64,000 nucleotides of DNA from Leptasterias polaris (lineage: Eukaryota; Echinodermata; Asteroidea; Forcipulatida; Asteriidae), in assembly GCA_037783415.1 (NCBI GenBank), contig JAZGTN010000064.1:3149001-3213000 (forward strand). The letters run 5' to 3'. This document shows positions 46,701-58,428 of the stretch, in pieces. The notes beneath the pieces were generated by a model. It had not been told where the DNA came from. It saw nothing but the letters and a program-made list of their open reading frames with translations, and did no database searches. Within the stretch, counting starts at the first letter, position 1. Each line of letters starts with the position of its first letter. A program made the position numbers and the translations under genes.

Positions 46701-49700
46701 ATTCACAAGACATGCATAGTCTAAGACCCTTTACACTGACGCCACACGCAGCTAGAGTCAGCCATTCACAAGACATGCATAGTCTAAGACCCTTTACACT
46801 GACGCCACACGCAGCTAGAGTCAGCCATTCACAAGACATGCATAGTCTAAGACCCTTTACACTGACGCCACACGCAGCTAGAGTCAGCCATTCACAAGAC
46901 ATGCATAGTCTAAGACCCTTTACACTGACGCCACACGCAGCTAGAGTCAGCCATTCACAAGACATGCATAGTCTAAGACCCTTTACACTGACGCCACACG
47001 CAGCTAGAGTCAGCCATTCACAAGACATGCATAGTCTAAGACCCTTTACACTGACGCCACACGCAGCTAGAGTCAGCCATTCACAAGACATGCATAGTCT
47101 AAGACCCTTTACACTGACGCCACACGCAGCTAGAGTCAGCCATTCACAAGACATGCATAGTCTAAGACCCTTTACACTGACGCCACACGCAGCTAGAGTC
47201 AGCCATTCACAAGACATGCATAGTCTAAGACCCTTTACACTGACGCCACACGCAGCTAGAGTCAGCCATTCACAAGACATGCATAGTCTAAGACCCTTTA
47301 CACTGACGCCACACGCAGCTAGAGTCAGCCATTCACAAGACATGCATAGTCTAAGACCCTTTACACTGACGCCACACGCAGCTAGAGTCAGCCATTCACA
47401 AGACATGCATAGTCTAAGACCCTTTACACTGACGCCACACGCAGCTAGAGTCAGCCATTCACAAGACATGCATAGTCTAAGACCCTTTACACTGACGCCA
47501 CACGCAGCTAGAGTCAGCCATTCACAAGACATGCATAGTCTAAGACCCTTTACACTGACGCCACACGCAGCTAGAGTCAGCCATTCACAAGACATGCATA
47601 GTCTAAGACCCTTTACACTGACGCCACACGCAGCTAGAGTCAGCCATTCACAAGACATGCATAGTCTAAGACCCTTTACACTGACGCCACACGCAGCTAG
47701 AGTCAGCCATTCACAAGACATGCATAGTCTAAGACCCTTTACACTGACGCCACACGCAGCTAGAGTCAGCCATTCACAAGACATGCATAGTCTAAGACCC
47801 TTTACACTGACGCCACACGCAGCTAGAGTCAGCCATTTTGGGAGTCAAGTTACAATTACAGATACGTTGTACCTCTAACCATGCGCTCATCGCTTAAAAT
47901 GTGCACTACACAGTAATACACAGGGAATCTGCCTCCCAAAATAGCGCTACCAAGATTTATCATGGGGGGGGGGGGGGCTGGATGTCAGGTGACTTGGGCC
48001 AATGGGAGCATCTGTTTGGTTAAGGTGTGCAGAAAAAGGTTCACCCAAACCGATAAGCACCTTAATATTGTGTGTACCATTTCTCAAAAAAGCTGAAGGC
48101 TGCTTTCCTTTCAATACCATTGTCGAATTTACTCGACCGTGCGCCGTGTAGTGCTTCCGTACCAATGTTGAGTTTACTCGACAAAAAAAGACCCGGCGTT
48201 AGAGAGCCTGTATTTATTTTGTTTGGCGCCCTCTGTTGTTGACCTTTATATAGACGGGTAGCTTGTTTATCAAGCTTTACAATGGTGTGTATTGTATAGG
48301 GGGCCGCCGTTACGATTTTTTGAGGAAAACTACATTGAATGCAGCAGTACTTCCAGATTTCACGCTTCCGTTTTCCCGACAAAAAACACCATCATGGCTG
48401 TTTGTGACCAGGAGGTTTTGGTTGAAATATTTGTTGATAGTGACCCCGAATTGGACTCGGGAAAAATCTGAAGAAGAACCTAGTGAAGATTCGGATGTTT
48501 CGTCGCCTGCACGTCCGATGATGACAACCATCCTGACGATATACCGGTAGCTGGACCGAGCACTGCACTCGTTTAACGCCGTGGGCTTGGGCGTTGGTTC
48601 GGCGGGCCTCAACCCATTCGTGCCGGCCGAGGTGGCAAAGGTCATGAATATAATATATACAAATTTGACATCATATGAAAGGTCATTTCATAAGCTACAA
48701 ATTGTATGCACAAAGTTTTTCGACCAAAAATATGTCTTCACACAGAAAATCAAGATTGAAAAAAGTGAACACTGCACGTTGCTTTTTGTGTGAAAAATGC
48801 GGTACACAGCAGTGTGACCCCTATAAACAATGCGGTACACAGCAGTGTGACCCCTATAAACAATGCGGTACACAGCAGTGTGACCCCTATAAACAATGCG
48901 GTATTGAAAGGGTTAAGTTGACCACAGATGCATATAGAATTTCTAAGGGAAAGTATGTAAATGATCTACTCATTGATTTGCATAATCTAGCATGGGGCAG
49001 CCAGTAGTGCCTTCGTCCTGTACAATGAGATGCAAGAGAAGGGAATCCAGGCTGACGTTCATGCTTACAACGCACTCATCAAGGGTGCTGTGTACATCAG
49101 GGATGACTATCAGGAGAGATGGAGCGTCATTTTAGTGAGTAGTGGAGTAGTTTTGTATAGATAGTTCCCAGTAGACGCCATCTTTACGGGCAAATCGCAT
49201 TTTGGCTTGCAGGCGCGTCAAGCGCTCAAATTATTAACGCAGCCGCGTCATTCACTATAACCAATCATACAATGAGTTTTGTGAAATGTGCGCGTGATGC
49301 ACGCCGTTCTCACGCGTAACGCATGACTGTGTGTTCTAAATTGCCCGTAAAGATGGCCGACTACGTCATACTGCAACCTATCTATTTTCTTGTCTTAAAC
49401 TATGTCTGTCACACTCCACAATGGGCTGTGCTGAGTTGAATGTGTTGTTCAACAGGACCCAATTTCATAGAACTGCTTGCTACAATTAAATGCTTTTAAT
49501 TGTTAAAGGTAGGGTCATAGATTGGTAATACTCAATTGACCATAAAAACTTACTTTGTGAGAAGAACTGCATTTGTTGGTAGTATCAACTATGTTGAGAA
49601 AGGGATTCCCTTTGAAGTAATATGGTTTGGCTAATTTTTCACCAACACTTCTGAAACTGAGAAACGATTCATGCGTAAATTGTTTCCCAGATTTCTGAGG

Positions 49701-52700
49701 GTTGGTGGCCATTTGCGAATGCTGCGGCCAGAGATGTGTCTGGTACCCGCTGTCATACCGCTAAATGTGGATGGATTCGAAGTTCTTGTGAAAATACCGT
49801 GACAGTTTTTTTTGGCCTGGAGTTTCATCTTTGAGAGGGCAAGGCCATTTTCATTTTGCAAAGGGCACTTCCATTGGAAATGGAAAAACGTCTGCGGGAA
49901 ACTTTTGAAGGGGCACCTAGCTAAAGATTAGGGGTAACAGGGGCTATAGCCTCCTTTGCCTCTATGTAATTCCAGGTCTGAGTTTGTTGATGTTTTTCTC
50001 AGCAAATAGGCACTGTATTCAGCTGAAACTTTCACATGTGACTTTTGTTCTATCTTTCTTTATAATTGTGCCTATAAATCTAAAACTCTTAACTTCAAGT
50101 GGTTGTGAATATGGTCTTATTCAGCAATTGATGCAGCAGATGCAGCTGGAGGAGGTATCGCCAAACCTTCAAACCTTCAACTCCCTGCTGGACTCTCTTA
50201 GGATCATGGGAATCGTCGGACGCAGGAAAGCTCTACAAACCCTCAGTGAGATGAAAGCAGTAGGAGTGGGTGAGTTTCTTGAAAAATCTCATCCCAAATT
50301 AAACTGGGGTAGGGGAGGAAAGTGTCCTGAGGCCATTGCACTTTAGCAGCTACTTGAGCGAAAACGTTACAACAGGAATGTTATTTAAGCTTGTTTAGTG
50401 TTTTATGTTTATCATTTGAATGTATTTTTAACACTTTAATTTTTCATAAATGTTAATCAAAATATTTTGCCCCAACCTTAAGGTTTTGAAAAACTAGAAA
50501 CACTTCTGCCGTTGACGCGTACGTCAAAATGACAATACTTTAACGTCATGTGTGGGATGTTGCTTTGTTATACCTCCATGCTGCAACAAAACGACCATAC
50601 AAAACAGAGCTCCCATATATGATGTGACATGAGTGATGACGTAACAGGGCTTTTCGCCAATATCCCTGAAAAGTACCGGTATTCAAAATGATCGTTTTTT
50701 TACACAATTAAAATCTGTTTAATCTCACGTGAATTCAATTTCCTTTTTGATTGAAAACATGATAAATGAATTTCGGTAAAGATCACTTGTTGCCATTTCG
50801 CTCAAGTAACCCTTTAATTAACACATTTGGAAGTTTTCATGTTATTTAGTACAATGATAATTTTTTGGTAATGTTTTGCTTTTCGATAAGTTTTTGTTTG
50901 CAAATATTCTGGTTCCAACAGGCGTTAAACTTCTCAGCTGTTCAGCCCCCCCCCCCAAAAAAAAATGTATAGACCATGCAAGTTCTTGTGCGATCGAACA
51001 CGAGAAAACAAGTCGAATAAAGTCTTTTGATGAAACAAAATTTTCTGTTTAAATTCTATTTATACAAACTTCTTGAAACTAAAACTACCTCTAGCAAGTG
51101 TTTATAATTACAATTTACAATTTCCATATAGTACAAATAATTTGTTGAAATTAACATTCAAACAAAATTAAAGGGAGTTTATACTTCTGGTAAATGTCAA
51201 AGACCAGTATCCTCACTTGGTGTACCCCAACATATACATGAAACAACAAACCTGTGAAAGTTTAAGCTCAATCGGTCATTGCAATCACCAGAAAAAAAGT
51301 GGGGAAAAACCTTAAGTGTTTTCACTGTTTTCAAACATCGAGTTTTTGACTTATTGAGATCAAAACTAATTGTTTTACTCATTTCTCAAAAACTATAGCA
51401 TTTAAAGCAAAAATATTTCAAAGGGAGTTTCCCATCATGACCATCTTTATACCATGTAAGTTATGTGTGAATCTGTGAACATCTATATGTTTACTCTTAC
51501 CAATGTTACAAACACCTTTTAAAACTTGGGACAAGGGTGCTTATTTTTTAGAAACACCATTTGCAAATCATGCCCGAATTAGTGCGACCTTCACATAGGT
51601 TTAATTGTCCAACAAGAACATCAGTTAGACAATTGTTTACAAGTTACCGGAAACAGAGGTCAAGTCTTTATCTCGGTTTTTCTTTATTGATTTGTTAAAT
51701 TTAGTTTACTTTCAAATATTTCATCACTTAATTTTATTTTCCCCAAAATATAAACTAATTTTTATAGCGATAAACTACCTTCAACTAAAGTATTTGAAAT
51801 AACAGCATCGCCCGTAAAACTCTATTAGGGTTGGGGCCAACCAGGTCCCAGAAGTTTGAATACTTGCGAGACTTGCATGCCTATTGCCATTATAGGAAAC
51901 TGGAAAACACCGTACAAAGTTCTGTGTGGTAGACAGGTTCAATTGTTTTTTGCAGAAACAAAGTTGTGTGTCTGTTACCAAAAGTGGACAATCCTTTTAA
52001 AAGGGTCTAGGTTTACAAAGTCTAATTTATCTGAATAATTATTACTAACAGTAAACACTTATCCTTTTTTGTTCAGAACCAAGTCTTGGAACCTACAACC
52101 TTTTGTTAGTGATATTTTACAAGGACTGTGAGTATCATTCTATTATACTATACAAATACTGGATTTTAAATCTCAAACCCATGGTCATAATCTTCGTAGT
52201 ACACAAGACACATTGGCATTGAAGATCCCCCAAATTAGAACAAAAGTAACCTTAGGTGATCGATCATTTCTTTGTGCAGCTCCTAGATTATGGAATAAGC
52301 TACCTGTGGACGTTAGAAAGTCTCAATCATTAGATGGCTTTAAATTTAAAGTAAAAACCTATTTGTTTTAAACATAGATTTAATTATATTATGTTCATGC
52401 TTTGAATTGTATAGCATTGTGTAGTGGTATAGCATCTAAGAGCTCTTGAAGCGCAGTAGAATATATAAACATAGTTTCTGCGCTCTACAAATGATTTATT
52501 ATTATTATTATTATTATATGAGTATTGCGGAATAAAATCACTGGGTGAAATAATGGACTGTGACATTTCACTTGGTCTTGTGAAATGGAAAAAGCCAGAT
52601 TTCTTTGAGTGGTTATATTCTTTGACACTGTAATCAAGGGCGTCGATGGGTGGGGGACGGGGGGGACATGTCCCCCCCCACTTTTTAGACTGGGGGGGAC

Positions 52701-55700
52701 AGCATATCAGATGTTGACAAAATAGGGAGACCGCCAACATAGGGCTAGATAGCTCAGTTGGTAGAGCGCCGGCACGTTAAACCGGAGGTCGTTGGTTCAA
52801 ATCCCGCTCTAGTCAATTTTTCTTTGTTCAACCCAAAATCATTTAAAAATTTACCCAGTCAGTTTCCCTTGTGGTTTATTATTTGATATCTGATTTAATA
52901 TTTCATTACAATTTTTGTTAAAGTAAAAGAATAGCGAACAAACGATGAAATGTTTTCTTCATTTTCATATTTTTTTCTGATGGACCACGCGCAGAATGGT
53001 ATTTTGGGCCCATTTCCGCTTATATAATACAGACAATAGATGACACGTATCGTCCAAGACATGAACGCCAAAATCCCGCTTACATACCTAGTTAGCATTC
53101 AAGTTATGCGTCGTTTGTGTATGCGTCCACAAAGGAAGTATGTGTGTGCGCACACGTGCAAATGTGTTTCATTTTGTTACAATCGCACAACGCACAAAAT
53201 GTAGTAAAATCCATTAAAATAAATAGGAGCAGTTTGGGTCATGACAAGATTTGTCGAAGAAGCAATATTTTGTTTTTTCGAAGAACTACAAGCTGACACG
53301 CGATAAACGCCGGACTCCCGAAGCATATTAAAAATGTGGGGTGCAAATAATGTAAGATGTATTTTTTCAAGACTTGCTCGACCGTCCCCCCTACTTTTCA
53401 GTAGCGATCGATGCCCTTGACTAATAATGAAAAAAAATATATATATATAATATTTGTTTTAAACATAATTTTTTTAAATATATTTTACTCAATATATAGA
53501 TCTTTATAATTTGAAATTATTTCATAGAAAACACAAAATATAGGCGGAAACTATTAAGACTCTACAAGCCTCTTCCAAACAACATGAGCAACTCCATGTA
53601 GACGCTAACCTTTTCCCCTGTGACCTGGCCTTGCCTCATTTGAATGAAGGGGTGGGGAATGATTAATTTGTGAACTAGGCATGTGTGGTACTAGGCATTC
53701 TTCGCTTACACAGCTAATGCAATAATTCGGTGCTTGCCCTGTAAAGCTGTAAGTGAAGAATGGCGACTGCAAGAGCATACTTCGCCAGTAAGCAGAGCCA
53801 TGTAATTGGGCAACTAGACTACCGAGCTTACCCATTGACTATGCCAGTTTGAATCATGTAATTAGATAATAGATGTAATAGTTACATAGGGGATTGAAAA
53901 TATTGTTTTTGGTTTTACTCTACACCGAAGATTTATGGTATTGGCCTTCGGATGGGTAAAGCCGTTGGCCCCGTGTGTTGTGTAATGCACGTAAAAGAAC
54001 CCAGTGTACTTATCGTAAAATAGAAGGGGTTCGCCTCTGAGTTTCTGGTTTGATCGGCTGCATATTGCGCCTCAGCACCTTGTAAACAATCATGTAAAGG
54101 AAAAAAGTCTCATAACTTCTAAACTCAATTCCACATACCTTGCAGGAAAAAGACTGAGAGTTTGTTGCGCCAGGAGCGTCACTGAGTGACGGATTTGCGA
54201 GCGCTTTATAAGAAGCCACTATTTGTTTTATTTATTTATGCATACATCTAAATTCAATATTTATTATATAAGGGGGACCAATGTGTTGAACTAACTGTAA
54301 ATTCTATGTGGCAGATGAAATTGTATTTTTTTAAGAATCTTTTGTCTGCCTGACTCCATGAGTGATTTTCATTTTCCACCAGCACTCCCACCAAGTGATA
54401 TGTTGTATGACATCATGGATACCATAGAAGGGATGAGTTTCTCACTCAGGCATGAGCAAGATGGTGAGTAGTCTTACCGAGTAAAGGTAAAGTTGAAATC
54501 CCCTTTTTAAATCCCCAAGTTAAATTTCTTGATGTAAAACAGCTCGGAGAAACTGAGCCCATGTTTTTAATGGTAGACTTTGGGACACTAGGTGGCAGCA
54601 GACTTACCAGGTAAATTATTATTTTTGTTGTTGAATTATGTGCATGCACAGGTAAGTTTGCTGCCACCAAGCGTTCCAAAGTATTCCTCTGAGCAAGACA
54701 CCTAAATTCCAAATACTTCATGACAATCTTTATTTGCATATATCATTTTCATATATCTGAAATGGCACATCACCTGAATATATCAATGACTTAATTCATC
54801 TGTGCAAACCTCCCAGACAGCTTCGCTCCTCAAATAAACCTGCTTCTAAACATTCCACGTTCCCTGCACTCCTGGGGTGATCGTTGTTTTTCACATGCCG
54901 GGCCATCTCTCCTCCCAGACAGCTTCGCTCCTCAAATAACCTGCTTCTAAACATTCCACGTTCCCTGCACTCCTGGGGTGATCGTCGTTTTTCACATGCC
55001 GGGCCTTCTCCTTGGAACAGTCTCCCACTTCAACTCAGACAAGCAGATACTTGTTCTCAATTTAAAACACATCTCAAAACCAATCTATTTCGAAAATCAT
55101 AGTTTCGGTCTTGGTTGTCCTTTGTGTATAGCAGAGTTCCTGTTTTTGTTTGCGCCAGGAGTGTCATACTTGACAGACATGGCGCACTAGAAGTGTTCAA
55201 TATTATTATTGTTATTAAGCAAATGCATTTTGTCCTCTATTTCACAGTTCACTTCTTCAAGAACGCTATGAATGTTGTAAGTATGACTTTCGGAAATTTT
55301 TTTCTAGAAAAACTGAAAGAAGTATTAATAGATCAATCCATTAAGCCCCGCCTCCTTACGAGTTGACCAATCACAGCCGCGAAACCCGATCACCATTAGT
55401 GCAAAGATCACCAAACGGCTCAAATGGTGATCAGATTTCGCGGTTGTGATTGGTCAATGAGAAATGGGCGTGGCTTAATGGATCGGTGTATTTTGTGTGT
55501 AGAAACAAGGTACTTATACCTACTTAAGAATTCTAGCATTCCAATTAATTGCTCATCTTTATGTGGTCTCTCAAATTGAACAAATTGAACAATTGAATCA
55601 AATTTTCTATTTTTGAAACTCTTTCTTGGCAGTGTTTAAATCTGAAAGATGTGGAGTTAGGGTACAGGGTGGATCTTCTGCTGAACACCGGTGACAACTA

Positions 55701-58397
55701 CAAGCTGGCAGGGGATTACTTCTCACAGAGTATTTACTAGTAAGTTGACTGGTATTCTGGGGGCCAATTTCGCCAAGAGTTAAGTTTGATGTTAAAACTG
55801 TGTCTCAAACTTAATTGCCAAACAGAGTGTGATGTCACCATGCAATTCACTATGGCAATATTAACACTTTGACTGCTGAGCCCGAGTATACTCGGGATAG
55901 ACTTACCCCCCAGCTGGTGCTGAGCCCGAGTATACTCGGGCTGGTAGTACAACATTGTACTGCCCTCTGTAGATCAAGGATTGAAATGCTTTTCATGTAT
56001 AAAACGTATTGACATATGTTAGGGGAACCAATGGAGTTGTTTTCAATGGTTTCAGTCATTGGGCCCGGGAACCAGCGGTGGTATAGTACCCGGAAGTTTA
56101 TACTTTAGGATTTAAAAATAGCGGCGCCCAGGAAATGCGTGAAGTGGTGTGTGAGTGTAGCAGAGCTGTTGATGAATTATTCGCAGATAGTGACTCTGAA
56201 GCAAGTGAGTTTGATGGAAATGATCATTCTGATAATATAGACTCTGAAAGTAATGCCAGTAACGTTGAAAGTGAATTCGATCGACAGGAATCGTCCGATG
56301 ATGACGGTGATTTGCAGACAGTGAACTTCTGCTAACACTTTTAGTAACAGTGTAAAATTCCACTTCACCAGACCCCTTGCTACGATGTATACCACTCCAA
56401 AAAAGATATGGGGTGTAATAGAAAACAAAAGCAACAGTGTCATTTATTTGAATGTTTTTATTTATAAATCTTTGTTGTAATGCTCAAAATAAAACCTGCA
56501 GAATCGTGGGCTGGGGAGGGACAGTGTAAAACTAAAGCATGAAGTTTTTTTGTAGTTTTGTAAAACATCTGCAGCACCATGGGGAGGGACCGTGTAAACA
56601 TTTGCAGCAGTCAAAGTGTTAACAACTCATCTTAAGATATGTCTTAGTGCTTTTTGAAATCGACCCATGGCTCTAGGAATTGATGTATTTTATTTTGTTT
56701 TTTACCCTTCCACTGATCTGTTTCTGCCGTAATAATCTGCAAGATAAGATACCTCTTGGGTACATCACCGCAAATTATGCTCGCGTTGGTAGGACTGACT
56801 CATTCATAATTGACTGGAGGTTTTTTTTACCGCATGATGGCGCTTTTAACTGTTTAAAGGCTTATGTCCTCGCACGATATTGCTATTTTGACTGCCTGTA
56901 TGCTGTTTTCTTGTATCAATGGCCAAATAAATAATAATAATAATGTCAACAATGGAAAGCCAGTTGTTTTTTCTTGTTTTGCACCTCATAAATTTGGTTC
57001 ACACGCCCTCACACTGTCAAAAATACTGCAAATTGTGCCATATTTGATAAAAGCACTTTATACTCGATGCTTTCCCAAGACTTCCAGAAAAAGAATCCAC
57101 AGGCATACGACTTGGGTGGGATTTGAACCCAAGACCTGCGCCACATTCTGTTTGAAGGAATTACAGTGTTGGATTCAAACTGTTGATGGATTACAGGGGT
57201 TGGTGAGGTTGTGAAATAGCTGCTTCATAAAGCTAGACCCGGAGATCTCACCTGATTGTACTCCCAACATGCAAAGTTTCAAATCCTACTGATATTTTAT
57301 TCGCTTTTTTCTGTGTTTTATTTTTCAGTGCCAAGTTGTTTAATCTGATCTGTTTGATGGACAGTGTGGACGCCATGTTTGAGTATTATGACAAATTGGT
57401 ACCCTCGGTAAGTTTGTTTCCTCTTTTTGTGTGATTTTCTGTTTTGTTTAGGGTGTTTGTTTTTGGTTTATGTTTGTTGGGGTTTTTGTTTAGGTTTTTT
57501 TTCAGGGGGAGGGGAGAAATTGAGTTCTTATACAGTGCTTTATCACATCCAATGGTCGTATGAAAGTGCTCAGTACCTTTTTCCTGCAAGGTATGCTGTG
57601 CTATGTTTTTGAACTATGAGACTTATTTCTTTACATGGCACCATGTAGTGGTTTACAAGGTGCTGTGGCGCAATATGCTGGCGATCAAACCAGGAACACC
57701 GGGGCAAACCCCCTTCTCTTTATGATATGTTCACTGGGTTCTATTACGTGCATTCATGGCATTACACAACACACGTGACTTACAGTTTATACGTCTTACA
57801 TGTATCTATAATAATGGTCAAGTGTCTTGCTTCAGGACAAACATGTCATGACCGGGACTCGAACCCACACTCTGCTTATCAGAAACACCAGAGCTTGAGT
57901 TCGGCGTTCTTATCCGCTCGGCCATGACACACCACGATTATTGTTCCTTAATACCTTTGATTGCATTTCATTGTCACTCATTGTAACTGCCTTGTGGTAT
58001 TTCATTGTGGTAATGTTCCATTTTGTTTTTTAAGTGAAGTTTGAGTCTTAAGTTTTTTTGTTTTTTGGCCCACAGGCACTCATTCCCAACTCAAATATTT
58101 ACATTGAGATGCTACAATCAATGGAGACAGCCGGGGCTTATGCAAAGGTCCAGCAAATATGGAAAGGTAATGAGGTGTTTGTTTGCTTGTTTGTTTAGAT
58201 GATCTTCCCAACAAGGGAACTCAGCGCAAAGGTCCGACAAGGGGGATATAAACACCGAGCTGGCAATAGCCAGCCTCTCATACATACATTGGTTTGATGC
58301 CTTTGGTTATGAATTGCACAAATCAATAAATTGTGAGTCTCAATTGTGAAAGTCAATACAAGAAGTAGATTCTTTAAGCTACTAAGCACACATCATT

Positions 58398-58428
<31 letters not shown>

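Noticed and set aside
45200..47878. 892-codon and 857-codon open frames on opposite strands
   Set aside because: They are by-products of a stop-free 63-bp tandem repeat in an intron; no splice, start-context or homology support.
58403..58428. Long G run (and C runs near 10170, 10941, 30628)
   Set aside because: Homopolymers whose length is unreliable in assemblies; no function inferred.
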